Below are positions 9,701 through 17,309 of a stretch of 64,000 nucleotides of DNA, one piece after another. This stretch comes from CAZRXG01 sp964603985. Lineage in GTDB: Bacteria > Chloroflexota > Anaerolineae > Aggregatilineales > UBA3940. A model generated the notes under the pieces. The model did not search any database. It was not told the origin of the DNA and saw only the letters and a list, made by a program, of their open reading frames with translations. The number at the start of each line of letters is the position of its first letter. Within the stretch, counting starts at the first letter, position 1. The DNA lies in the NCBI GenBank assembly GCA_964603985.1, contig CAZRXG010000016.1, positions 16,941 through 80,940 of the forward strand, read 5' to 3'. Both the position numbers and the translations under genes were made by a program.

Positions 9701-12112
9701 GTCCGGGTCGAGGCGGCGCGCCATGCGCTGCACGATCTTCTCAAGTGCCGCCAGTTCCTTCAGACGGCTTTCCAGTTCCACACCCGTATACTCGAAGAGG
9801 CGCGCGTTCTGGATGGTGACCGCAGCCTGGTTGGCCAGCGCCTCGGCCAGCCGGGTCCCCTCCGGCCCGAAGCTCCGCCCCGCCTCCCGGTCACCGGCGA
9901 CGATCAGGCCGACCAGAACGCCGTGACTGACGAGCGGCAGGATCAGGCCGGATTGCACCTGGCACTGCGCCGCCAGCCGCAGCTCGCCCTCCCCCAGCGT
10001 GGAGCTGTCGGCCTGCACGGGCAGAGGCTTCTGCTGCCTGACCGTCCCGGTCACCACCGGCAGGTCGGCCAGCGAGATGCCGCCTCCCTCCATCCGCTCC
10101 TGGTTGATCCCGTTGCTCGTGCTGCTCAGCATCCGCAGTTCGGGGCTGAGCGTCTGAGCGCCCTCGTCGGTCAGGTACACGCTGCAACTTTCGATGTCCA
10201 GGGCTTGCAACATGCTGATGGCAACTGCCTGCAGCACGTTCTTCAGCGAGAGCGAGGCGCTGATGGCAGTGCTGGCCTCGTAAAGGGCTTCAAGCTCCTG
10301 GCTGCGGGTGCGCATCTCCTCAAACAGGCGCGTGTTCTCGGCGGCGACGGCCACCTGCCCGCCGAGCGTTTCCATCAGGGCGATCTCGTCCGGGCTAAAG
10401 CGGCGCGGTGCGGCGTAGTAAGCGACAAGCGAGCCGATCACGCGCTCTCCGATGCGCAGCGGCACCTCCATGATGGCGCAGAAACCCTCGTCGCGGGCCA
10501 GGTCTGCGGTGTTTTCGAAGCGTGGGTCGGTGGTCACGTCTTCGACCACGACAGGGCCGTCGTAGCGAACGAACACGGTGCGCTCGGAGTGCCGGGCGTC
10601 GACGGCGGTCGATTGGCCGCGGTAGGCCGCACTCAGGCCAACCCCACCGGCCAGACGCGCGGTCGTGCCGTCCTCGTCCAGCAGAAAGACGGCTGCCTTC
10701 TGGCTGCGCGTCACATCCGCGACAACCCGGCAGATCGCTTCGAGCGTCTCTTCCGGCGCCGGCCCGGCGCTGACCAGGGAGGCAAGTTTATTGAGAGAGG
10801 AAAGCTCGGCGGCCTGGCGCTGACTCTGTTCGTACAGGCGGGCGTTGTGCAGGGCACTGCCGGCCTGGGCGGCGATGGTCTCCAGCAGGCGGATGTCGTG
10901 ACGGGTATAGGTGTACTCCTGACCGTAGTTGCGCAGCGCCATCACACCCAGCACCCGCTGCCCAAACATGACCGGGACACCGAGGTAGCTGTATGGCTCA
11001 CGCGTGACGTTCGGGGTCAGCCCCAGCCTGCGCGCCGCCGCGAACGGGTTATGGTTCAGAACCAGCGGGCGGCGGGTGCGGATGACGTATTCGGTCACAC
11101 CGTCCTCTTTGAAGGGCCGGGAGTTGGATCGGATTGGCTGCCCACCCTCGTAATCAATCGGGGAGAAGACGGTGTTGGTCTGCTCGTCGTAGAGCGCCAG
11201 GTAGAAGCCGGAAACGTCGAGCAGTTTGCCGATCTCATCGTGGATGATGGTCAGCAACTCGTCAAGCTCCAGGCTGGCGCCGAAAGCCTGGCCGATGCTG
11301 TTCAGCACGCGAAGCTCGGCCAGGCGCTGTGTCAGCCCGCGCCGCATGCGGTCAACCGTGTTGACCAGCATAGACACGCTCAGGTATATGACCAGCATCA
11401 GGATGCGCAGGTGAGGCCACACGTAGTAGGGCAGCGCCACCAGCGGCGCGAAGATCACCGGCAGGGCACCGTTAAAGAAGCGTGTGTGTAACGCCAGGCC
11501 CCATTGTCGGCGGAGCGGAAACCCGCTCAAGATCAGCCACACGAAGGCGAAGGCCACCACCAGCACGTAATAGGCCATCCCCGTCAGCAGGAAGGTCGGG
11601 AGCTCGTGCCAGCCAAATGTGAGCGCGATGGAGGCCGCGTTCAGGGAGGTGAACAGCCCGCTCACCGGCAGCAGACTGAGCGTGACCGCGCCGCCGTTCC
11701 ACAGTACCTGGAAAACAACCGCCTCCCTGTAACGGCGTTCGGTGCCCAGCACCCGGCCCGTCGTCACCAGCACCAGCCCGGCCAGCAGATTGCCCGCTAT
11801 CCCGGTGATCATGGCCTGCTCGTAGCCCAGTGCCAGCCCGGCGATGACCAGCGAGGTGCTGGGTGTGAGCGCGTAGACGCCCACCGACGCGCGCGCCACC
11901 ATCCAGGACGAGATTCCGCCGAGCAGCGTGAAGAAGAGCAGGTGGGGCAGGGCCGCGCGTAAGTCGATGCCGCGATTCAGCCACAGCGCCAGCCCGGTCG
12001 CCAGCAAAAACATGACAACCGCCAGGATCTTCTGGCGGGTGTTCAGCCGGGGGCCGGGTGGCCGACTGGCCTCAAGAGGAGGCGGTGGGGCGGAGCGCCG
12101 GGAGCTAGTCAT
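6716..12112 (-). CDS. Giant membrane sensor histidine kinase with about seven GAF domains, 1798 aa
   Basis: After a 25-residue Pro/Arg-rich start there are about seven hydrophobic helices (26-255), then a chain of GAF-like modules at roughly 275-425, 445-590, 610-770, 785-935, 945-1100, 1105-1260 and 1262-1410. Each is preceded by a short coiled linker, several with the theme E-L-x-x-L-x-x-I/L. A PAS domain (about 1415-1540) and a HisKA helix with Met-Leu-Val-His-Asp-Leu-Arg-Ser-Pro-Leu follow, then HATPase_c with N-L-L-D-N-A-L-R, D-T-G-E-G-I-P and G-S-G-L-G-L-T-F. It ends without a receiver domain. The ATG at 12112-12110 overlaps the stop of the upstream GTPase gene by 8 bases, so translation is probably coupled. 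Such a length is unusual even for GAF-rich kinases. The ligands are unknown. Confidence 0.93.
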   Translation of the reverse strand: MTSSRRSAPPPPLEASRPPGPRLNTRQKILAVVMFLLATGLALWLNRGIDLRAALPHLLFFTLLGGISSWMVARASVGVYALTPSTSLVIAGLALGYEQAMITGIAGNLLAGLVLVTTGRVLGTERRYREAVVFQVLWNGGAVTLSLLPVSGLFTSLNAASIALTFGWHELPTFLLTGMAYYVLVVAFAFVWLILSGFPLRRQWGLALHTRFFNGALPVIFAPLVALPYYVWPHLRILMLVIYLSVSMLVNTVDRMRRGLTQRLAELRVLNSIGQAFGASLELDELLTIIHDEIGKLLDVSGFYLALYDEQTNTVFSPIDYEGGQPIRSNSRPFKEDGVTEYVIRTRRPLVLNHNPFAAARRLGLTPNVTREPYSYLGVPVMFGQRVLGVMALRNYGQEYTYTRHDIRLLETIAAQAGSALHNARLYEQSQRQAAELSSLNKLASLVSAGPAPEETLEAICRVVADVTRSQKAAVFLLDEDGTTARLAGGVGLSAAYRGQSTAVDARHSERTVFVRYDGPVVVEDVTTDPRFENTADLARDEGFCAIMEVPLRIGERVIGSLVAYYAAPRRFSPDEIALMETLGGQVAVAAENTRLFEEMRTRSQELEALYEASTAISASLSLKNVLQAVAISMLQALDIESCSVYLTDEGAQTLSPELRMLSSTSNGINQERMEGGGISLADLPVVTGTVRQQKPLPVQADSSTLGEGELRLAAQCQVQSGLILPLVSHGVLVGLIVAGDREAGRSFGPEGTRLAEALANQAAVTIQNARLFEYTGVELESRLKELAALEKIVQRMARRLDPDAVIEQVTRAATSATGAEFGEVALLDEQKHMLRPIFREGPPEGESDGEWPSVGGVTGRALRTGETILVGDVTRDPDYLAARDETRSELAAPIILDDHRLGVINLESTRLDAFTTDHARFVANLAEHAAIAIQNARLFETIQQRADELGTLRALAVEMLSSTDTKQTLQAIAREAMKRIQAVDIHIYLYDQESDTITFGTSLWASGEVDREFSTPRPDGTTARAIHTGERVVITDPATHELTAEMWGQPGWDVPLVSVPIKRGDQILGTFNIAFEKSTAPDEDMLRFLDLLAAQAAVAIGSTQLHESERRQRQIAEWLLEASAAIASSLELGQVLLTLARHLLQISGFHVCVITEWDRETDLVYSLAEYTRAVWPPEGGPSHALDDYPVTARVLESGEPEAIYSLMPGADKAELALIARAGLTSMLMFALRAGEEVIGLAEVGSTGTVMALDEDARQRCLHVLDEAAERLVAPLPDNPRERLFELAEKLVEASGGGTCMLSAWYAPEGVIRTHVEYNNLFWPPGAGPVYKLSVHPGWQDALETGASIVARLNDPSTRAADRQHMTDRGMRTMVLQPLYGRGEPVGSIELYDVTTEREVSQEELDLWRVMADQATVAIANARLADQMRADRDRSQAILDSIHDGILMFDVEGRLTMVNPRAEYLLNLHTSDYVGRHYDDMLREVSTLRGSEDMASLDEIREVMVDARRTPTLITRRHYTLTRPVPRVIEEISLGVIGHNGEVLGRLFILRDITQERDLEAYRRDMADMLVHDLRSPLGGVISGLHMALDEFEAAPDIPDLETIQTTLEVAFASANSLLGLVEEILDVSQLEFGEMPLVIVPVNLRQLAERALRTLETLATDAGIKVDIDAPDDLPDIAVDRDQIGRVFINLLDNALRHTPDGGQVRIAIEPGNVLQTVTVSDTGEGIPPEFRERIFERFFRLESDRQRGSKGSGLGLTFCRLAVEAHGGRIWVDDGPEGGAAFHFTLPTNLQPGPRQ

Positions 12113-13133
12113 AGTACTCTGGCAGCTCGCCGGTCGGGACTTTTCTGCGCCGCCGGAGGCGCTTGTACAGCGCGCGCAGCTGCTCCGGGCTGAGCTTCTG
12201 GCTGTTGTTGAAAAAGATGGCTGCCGCCCGACCCAGCGCGGTCGTGCCCGTTGCGGCGGCAGCCCCGGCGACCACCCAGCCTGGGCCGGGGATCAGCTTG
12301 ACCAGCTCCTGGGCCGCGTAGCGGATCGCGACGCCTCCCGCGACGGCGCTGATCAGCTCGCGCGCGTGGGCGGCGCTCATGCCTTCGCCGTGGATGGCGG
12401 CCAGCCGCAGCAGCATCCGCACCTGGACGGCGATCAGCAGCGGGATGTCCAGGCCGGGGATCGGCTCCGCCCCGGCGACGGCGGCGATGGCCGCCGACTC
12501 GCGGATGACGCGCTTGGCGGCGATCTTGCGGTAGCGCGGCAGCGAGCGGCCAATCGTGACCGCCATGCGCGGGTGAGAGTCGATGATGGCCGGGATCAGC
12601 TTATCGGCGACATTTGTTCCTTTCTTGGCCGAGACGGGGATCACCGGCACGCCCAGCTTGACTTCGGCGTCCCGGACGACGGCCTTGAGGTCACGGCGGA
12701 TCAGGTCGATCTTGTTGAGCGCCACCACGACCGGCAGCCCCAACGTGCGCACCTGACGGTACAGCTCGGCGTCAGGCTGGCGCACGCCTGCCGCCCCGTC
12801 GAGCACCAGGATGGCAACGTCGGCCCGGTCCAGCGCGTCGAGCGCCTTCTGGGCGTGGAGTGAGCCTGCGATCTCGCCCAGGCCGGGGGTATCCAGCAGC
12901 CAGAAGGGGCCAAAGCGCTCGCTGACCACCTCGGTGGTGGTGCCCGGCACAGCCGAGACCGCCGAGAGCTTCTGGCCCTTAAGCTGGTTGAAAAGCGTCG
13001 ATTTGCCGGAGTTGACCGGTCCGACGATGATCATCTGCGCCCGTGCCTCAGCCGCGACTGCGTCCTCGATCTGGCGCAGATCGATTGTTTCAATAAACCG
13101 CCTTGCATCTCTCAGGCGGCTTGGTAGGTTCAT
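12105..13133 (-). CDS. Era-like GTPase with C-terminal DUF697 membrane domain, 342 aa
   Basis: The ATG at 13133 is chosen (GAGGA ribosome-binding site 5 bases before); the longer frame would add a spurious Cys-rich head. All GTPase motifs are present: G1 Gly-Pro-Val-Asn-Ser-Gly-Lys-Ser-Thr (38-46), a conserved Thr in the switch I region (P-G-T-T-T), G3 D-T-P-G-L-G, G4 N-K-I-D, and G5 V-S-A-K-K. The C-terminal half (about 225-325) is the DUF697 helical domain with two hydrophobic hairpins rich in Ala and Gly, followed by a basic tail. Proteins of this build associate with membranes and are poorly understood. Its coupling with a giant sensor kinase suggests a shared process, which is inference. 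Confidence 0.88.
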   Translation of the reverse strand: MNLPSRLRDARRFIETIDLRQIEDAVAAEARAQMIIVGPVNSGKSTLFNQLKGQKLSAVSAVPGTTTEVVSERFGPFWLLDTPGLGEIAGSLHAQKALDALDRADVAILVLDGAAGVRQPDAELYRQVRTLGLPVVVALNKIDLIRRDLKAVVRDAEVKLGVPVIPVSAKKGTNVADKLIPAIIDSHPRMAVTIGRSLPRYRKIAAKRVIRESAAIAAVAGAEPIPGLDIPLLIAVQVRMLLRLAAIHGEGMSAAHARELISAVAGGVAIRYAAQELVKLIPGPGWVVAGAAAATGTTALGRAAAIFFNNSQKLSPEQLRALYKRLRRRRKVPTGELPEYYD

Positions 13134-13308
13134 AATATCCTCAGTGCTCCCCCGGAACGCACACCACAGTCTAGCACATAACAAAATCCAGAACAAAGCC
13201 TGATAAGGTGTTATTATAAGAAAAACATAACAAATGCCGGGGGCCAGAGTGCGCAGGGGGAGCATAATAGCCCGTGCATCTGACCCGGTGACGTGGTTGA
13301 GGCTTACA

Positions 13309-13743
13309 ATGCGTCAAAAACGTGCTGAACGCGTGCGTAGAATGATCCCGTCTCTCGTCTGGCTGGTCGCGATGTACACCGCCACCGGCCTGTCCGAAGC
13401 CGCCCCACCGCTGGCGCTGGTCGAGGCGCAGCGCATCGCGATCCACGCGGCAGGCTACGCCGTCCTGGGGCTGCTGATGGCACGCGCCTTCCACCCACGC
13501 CCGGCGCGGATCGCGTTGGGCCTGCTGGGGCTGGCGCTGGTCGCGGGGCTGGGCCAGGAAGTCTTGCAGAGCATGGCGCGCGGGCGCGTTTACCTGTCCG
13601 CGTCGCTGTTTGACCTGGGCGTCGATGGCGTCGGGGCGGCGCTGGGGCTGTGGATCTTTGCGCGCTGGCGACGCAGCAGGGACGCGTCACGGCGTGCTCC
13701 CACCGGAACATCCATTACAAAAAGGAGAGAAACGAGAACATGA
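13309..13743 (+). CDS. VanZ-like membrane protein, about 144 aa
   Basis: From ATG 13309 (13342 is an alternative) the protein has about four hydrophobic helices and the VanZ family signature: Gly-Leu-Gly-Gln-Glu-Val-Leu-Gln-Ser, a Gly-Arg motif, then S-L-F-D-L-G-V-D-G-V-G-A-A-L-G in the last helix. VanZ-like proteins are small integral membrane proteins, first described beside glycopeptide resistance genes, whose biochemical role is unclear. The C-terminal tail is short and basic. The stop overlaps the ATG of the OsmC gene in an ATGA arrangement (13740-13743), so the two are translationally coupled. It is divergent from the GTPase gene across a 175-base AT-rich spacer that must hold both promoters. 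Confidence 0.72.
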   Translation: MRQKRAERVRRMIPSLVWLVAMYTATGLSEAAPPLALVEAQRIAIHAAGYAVLGLLMARAFHPRPARIALGLLGLALVAGLGQEVLQSMARGRVYLSASLFDLGVDGVGAALGLWIFARWRRSRDASRRAPTGTSITKRRETRT

Positions 13744-14165
13744 GCCAGCAAGTGAGCGTCACACTACGCGAGGGAATGCACTTCGAGGCGGACGCCGGTG
13801 ACGGCGTGACCATCTCACTGGACGCCGCCGAGGACGTCGGTGGGCTGGGCAAGGGCGCGCGCCCGCTCAAGATGATACTGGTCAGCCTGGGCGGCTGCAT
13901 GGGCATGGACGTGATCAGCATCCTGCGTAAGAAGCGCCAGGACGTGACCGGTCTGGAGGTGCGCGTGCGCGGCGACCGGCGCACCGACGAGCATCCCTAC
14001 CTCTACACCCACATCCACGTGACGTTTTTCGTCAGCGGGCACGATGTCGATCCCAGGGCCGTCGAGCGCTCCATCGAGCTGTCGTACACGCGCTACTGCC
14101 CGGCAGTTGGGCTGCTGAAGCAGTCTGTGCCGATTGACACCGACTACCAGATCGTCGAGGCTTAG
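13740..14165 (+). CDS. OsmC family peroxiredoxin-like protein, 141 aa
   Basis: The start is ATG 13740, overlapping the previous stop, with an AAAGGAGA ribosome-binding site about 10 bases upstream. The protein has the OsmC/Ohr fold pattern: a first catalytic Cys in Ser-Leu-Gly-Gly-Cys-Met-Gly-Met-Asp and the second in Arg-Tyr-Cys-Pro-Ala near the C-terminus, with Arg/Glu residues of the active site between them. OsmC proteins reduce organic hydroperoxides in the cytoplasm; many in this subgroup (YhfA-like) have no proven substrate. The 3' end overlaps the convergent kinase-like gene by 4 bases. Confidence 0.88.
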   Translation: MSQQVSVTLREGMHFEADAGDGVTISLDAAEDVGGLGKGARPLKMILVSLGGCMGMDVISILRKKRQDVTGLEVRVRGDRRTDEHPYLYTHIHVTFFVSGHDVDPRAVERSIELSYTRYCPAVGLLKQSVPIDTDYQIVEA

Positions 14166-15415
14166 GGCGGCGAACAGTCTGTGCTCGATTGTCGAAAGAC
14201 CAGTTTCACCCGACCGACGACGATCACGTCGCCGTCCTCAAGCGGGTAAGCCTGCCCCACCGCGAGGCGGGTGCCGTTCAGGTAAGTTCCGTTCATGCTG
14301 CCCAGATCCTCGATGTAGTACGTGCCGTCCTCGACGAAGATCCGGCAGTGGCGGCGTGAAGCCGTGCGGGCATTCTCAATGCCCAACGTCCACAGGTCAA
14401 TATCCAGGGGCGAGGGGTCGCGGGGATGGATCCGGCCAATGACGTTTCTTGATTCCGTCAGGGGAATGATCTTACCGGTGGGTGTGACCAGCGTCGCCGG
14501 GGCGGGAACCGCTTCAGGCAATGCTACGTCGATTCTGCGCTTCTCCACCTGTACATTGAGAGGTGTGGGGCTCTGACCGGTGATCTGCTCGATGCGGCGT
14601 ACAACTTCCACCGCCGACCCAATGCGGTCGGTGATGTCATAGGCCGTCATATCAGTGACCAGTTCCCCAACCGGTTCGGATATGCCGGTGATCGGTTCGA
14701 GCTCGCCGGGAGTCATTCTGAGTGTGAGCGTGTGAGGCCCTTCAGCAGCGGTGGAAGGAGCACTGAGCATTTCACGCAGCATGATGCCCAGGGCGTAAAT
14801 GTCGGCCCGCGGGTCGGGATCCTGGTCCCTTCTCAGCCGCTCAGGAGAGAGGTATTGGAACGCTGCGATGAGTGTGCCATATCGGGTGCGTGTGGCCCGG
14901 TCGGCGCGCTTGACGATGCCGAGATCAATCAACCTGACGTCTCTTTCCGGGGTAACCATCACGTCGCGGGCTGTGAGATATCGGTGCACGATGCCTGTGT
15001 TGTGAATGGCTGCCAGCCCCATCGCCGCCTGCTGTGTGGTCGCCAGGGCATCCTCTTCGGTAAAGGGACCTCTGGCAGCAGTAATCTCCGCCAGAGGCTG
15101 CCCCTCAACATAATCCACGACGATGTAGCTCACCTCCTGGTCAAGCTCTCGGTTGTACTCGCGGAGTGCCCAATCGAGCAGGTGGACAACGTGAGGACTA
15201 TCCAGATTACGGAGTGCGGCCGTGTCTCGCCGGAAGTATCCAACGGACTCTGCATCGAAGTGCTGGGGGAGGATCATCTTGACCACCGCCATCTGACCCC
15301 TTACGACATCAAGCGCCAGATAGACTGCGGTTGAGCTGCTTGACTTTAACTGCTGATAGATGCGATAACGTTGCCTTAGTGTGTGACCAACCAACACATC
15401 CACGTCCGTCTCCAA
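14162..15415 (-). CDS. Protein pseudokinase fused to an FHA domain, about 417 aa
   Basis: The frame can only start at TTG 15415 or GTG 15403; a stop lies directly upstream. GTG 15403 is placed well after a GGAG. Numbering from TTG, residues 15-270 have the Hanks kinase fold. Lys46 is present, but the Gly-rich loop is Lys-Ser-Ser-Ser-Ser-Thr, the catalytic His-Arg-Asp reads His144-Arg-Tyr146, the Lys and Asn of the catalytic loop are Thr148 and Asp151, and D-F-G is D-L-G at 164. It therefore looks like a pseudokinase. Residues about 325-410 are an FHA phosphothreonine-binding domain with G-R (first strand), S-R-R-H and G-S-M-N-G-T-Y-L-N-G. It may be a scaffold recognising phosphorylated partners. 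Confidence 0.85.
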   Translation of the reverse strand: METDVDVLVGHTLRQRYRIYQQLKSSSSTAVYLALDVVRGQMAVVKMILPQHFDAESVGYFRRDTAALRNLDSPHVVHLLDWALREYNRELDQEVSYIVVDYVEGQPLAEITAARGPFTEEDALATTQQAAMGLAAIHNTGIVHRYLTARDVMVTPERDVRLIDLGIVKRADRATRTRYGTLIAAFQYLSPERLRRDQDPDPRADIYALGIMLREMLSAPSTAAEGPHTLTLRMTPGELEPITGISEPVGELVTDMTAYDITDRIGSAVEVVRRIEQITGQSPTPLNVQVEKRRIDVALPEAVPAPATLVTPTGKIIPLTESRNVIGRIHPRDPSPLDIDLWTLGIENARTASRRHCRIFVEDGTYYIEDLGSMNGTYLNGTRLAVGQAYPLEDGDVIVVGRVKLVFRQSSTDCSPP

Positions 15416-15789
15416 CCAACATCACTACCTGGTAGCGTGGAGGGCTTGCATTTCGCAGGTTCGGGTGAGGTGTATCTTTCGGAACAAGTCCATTATAGTC
15501 GAAGTCTCGTATTCGCGGGCGGAGCGGTGAGGGTCGGGGTGCGGGTCAGACCCGCCGCAGCGGCTATCTGCCCACCCGGCGGTCGCTTGTGTGCAGGCCC
15601 ACCGACCTCTGGTCGGCGCTCGCTTGCGGGGATCGGGTTGAACTTCCCTGGCCGATTGGTGTATGATGGGCTTCGATAGGCCCGACACTGCACGCGTGCG
15701 GCTCTGCTCGCCTGACCCAAGACTCGACAGCCCGCCGGATCCAACGTACCCGCACATTCGCGGGCGTTCCCTGAGCGAGGTGACGACTC
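15416..15789. other. Divergent intergenic region, pseudokinase gene / HAMP receptor gene
   Basis: The 374-base spacer carries no credible gene. It has a TATAAT on the minus strand (15497-15492) that could serve the pseudokinase gene, a small hairpin CCGACC/GGTCGG at 15602-15616, and the plus-strand promoter listed separately. Apparent ORFs here are short and have no ribosome-binding site. Confidence 0.5.
15638..15667 (+). promoter_or_regulatory. Sigma-70-type promoter for the HAMP receptor gene
   Basis: TTGAAC (15638-15643) and TATGAT (15662-15667) are separated by 18 bases, giving a leader of about 115 bases before the ATG at 15790. No repressor site is evident. Confidence 0.5.
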
Positions 15790-17094
15790 ATGAAGCTCCA
15801 ATATCGCATCCTGAGGATGGTGACCGCCCTGCTGGCACTGGCCGTCTTCGGCACGGCAGGTGTTTTGACCTGGAACGCCCGCCGGGCACTGCTCGATCAG
15901 TCCCGAAGCGACGGCATCCTGATCGCCAAGCTGCTGGCCCGCAGCGCCCGCTTTGCCGATCAGGTGCCGCGTGACGTTGAAGAGGCCATCGGCGACCAGA
16001 TGATCGTAGCCGCAACCATCGCCTCGCACATGATCGCGATTGCCGAGCAGGATGCCGACCTTTCACGCGAGGAGATCAACCGCCACCTGAGGCAGATCAC
16101 AGACACCACGGCCCTGGACGAGTTCTGGATCACGGATGAAACCGGGCACGCCTACCTGCGCAACATCGAGGAGATCGACTTCACCTTCAGCCCTGACCCG
16201 GACGAACAACCCCAGGCGCACATCTTCTGGCCGCTCCTCGACGGCGAGGTGGAGGCCGTCGTGCAGGAGGCCCGCCAGCGTGAGGTGGACACCCAGATCT
16301 TCAAGTATGCCGGGGTCGGCGGGATCGATCAGCCGCGCATCGTGCAGGTGGGATACCACGTCACGCTGATCGATGAGCTGCGCGATCAGGTGGGCCTTGA
16401 GCGCCTGACGGCCGAGCTGATCGAGGGAGGGAACATCCGCGCCATTCACGTCGTCGACGAGCAGATGGTGCTGCTTGCCTACAGCGCGGTTCAGGGGTAT
16501 CAGGCCGCCGACCTGACGGCCGGGGATCAGCAGCTTCTCCAACAGGTCATCGAGCAGGAGCAGCCGGTCGATTACCAGACCGACGACGGCCTCAAGGTGA
16601 TCGCGCCGATCCTCGGCGCAGACGGGCAGGCCCTGGGCGCGACGCTGGTCGTGCTGCCGGTCGATCACGTGCAGGCCGTCATGGGGCACAACCTTACCCT
16701 GGCGGCGATTGTGGCCGGGGTGATCTTCGTGGTCGGATTTGCCGCGTCGGGCTTTCTGGCCCAGCGCGTGACGAAGCCGGTCAATGACCTGACCGCCGCT
16801 TCCGCCGAGATCGAGGCCGGGAACTTCGATCTGGCCCCGTACCTGGAGGAGGTCACCGGGCGGAGCGACGAACTGGGGCAGTTGGCGTGTGTCTTTCGGG
16901 ATATGGCGCAGGAAGTGTACTCGCGGGAGAAGGCGCTCAGGGAGCAGGTTCAGGAGCTGCGCATCGAGATCGACCGCACCAGACAGGAGCACGCCGTAGC
17001 CGAGATCACCGAGACGGAATACTTCCAGGAGCTGCAAAAGAAAGCCAGAAAGCTGCGTGACAGGGCAGGCAAGGAGGAGACGGAGGAGGAGTAG
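15790..17094 (+). CDS. Membrane receptor with extracytoplasmic sensor and HAMP domain but no output domain, 434 aa
   Basis: A GAGGTGA ribosome-binding site precedes ATG 15790. The protein has a transmembrane helix at about 9-28, an extracytoplasmic region of about 270 residues resembling a double-Cache/sensor fold, a second transmembrane helix at about 301-322, and a HAMP domain (about 323-376) with the Pro of T-K-P-V-N-D-L and the conserved S-D-E-L-G-Q-L. A charged coiled coil follows (378-425) and the protein stops there. No kinase, methyl-accepting, cyclase or GGDEF module is present. Either it signals through a separate partner that docks on the coiled coil, or the gene has lost its output part. 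The neighbouring pseudokinase is a possible but unproven partner. Confidence 0.82.
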   Translation: MKLQYRILRMVTALLALAVFGTAGVLTWNARRALLDQSRSDGILIAKLLARSARFADQVPRDVEEAIGDQMIVAATIASHMIAIAEQDADLSREEINRHLRQITDTTALDEFWITDETGHAYLRNIEEIDFTFSPDPDEQPQAHIFWPLLDGEVEAVVQEARQREVDTQIFKYAGVGGIDQPRIVQVGYHVTLIDELRDQVGLERLTAELIEGGNIRAIHVVDEQMVLLAYSAVQGYQAADLTAGDQQLLQQVIEQEQPVDYQTDDGLKVIAPILGADGQALGATLVVLPVDHVQAVMGHNLTLAAIVAGVIFVVGFAASGFLAQRVTKPVNDLTAASAEIEAGNFDLAPYLEEVTGRSDELGQLACVFRDMAQEVYSREKALREQVQELRIEIDRTRQEHAVAEITETEYFQELQKKARKLRDRAGKEETEEE

Positions 17095-17165
17095 CGGTTA
17101 GCGGTTGGCGATTAGCGGTTGGCTCCCTCACCCCCACCGACCGCAGGTCGTGTTTGGGAGAGGGG
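17095..17165. repeat. Intergenic repeats: GTTAGCGG-type tandem and CCCTCACCCC-type palindromic element
   Basis: Bases 17095-17122 repeat GCGGTTAGCGGTTGGCGATTAGCGG-like 7-8 base units (a related copy is at 21512-21530). They are followed by a CCCTCACCCCCACCGACC element with an inverted GACC/GGTC core and GGGAGAGGGG. Related sequence occurs at 20169-20190 and within 53423-53530. These are dispersed non-coding repeats. Confidence 0.55.
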
Positions 17166-17234
17166 TCAGTCGGAGCGGGCCTGGTCGGAGTCGCCCCGGT
17201 AGGCGGGCGACTCCGGATCGTCTGAGCGCCAGAA
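17166..17234 (-). pseudogene. 3' relic of a pentapeptide-repeat gene
   Basis: On the minus strand these 23 codons read Phe-Trp-Arg-Ser-Asp-Asp-Pro-Glu-Ser-Pro-Ala-Tyr-Arg-Gly-Asp, then Ser-Asp-Gln-Ala-Arg-Ser-Asp and stop. That is almost the same as the C-terminus of the pentapeptide-repeat protein whose gene ends at 20202. DNA identity is clear over about 70 bases and includes the CCCTCACCCC repeat just beyond the stop. Upstream of 17234 the similarity ends abruptly. It is a decayed duplicate left about 3 kb from the intact gene, with two lipoprotein genes and a membrane protein gene in between. Confidence 0.7.
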
Positions 17235-17309
17235 TGCGATTGCCATTTATCGATTTAAGATGCAGTTCACCCCTCTAACGCTGCGTTCCGGCGCGCTCAC
17301 AGCGAGCGT

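Noticed and set aside
8660..11491. Plus-strand open frame of 943 codons opposite the giant kinase gene
   Set aside because: It is the shadow of a GC-rich gene: composition is dominated by Gly/Arg/His/Gln/Asp, no domain is recognisable and no ribosome-binding site is seen. The minus-strand frame has clear kinase motifs.
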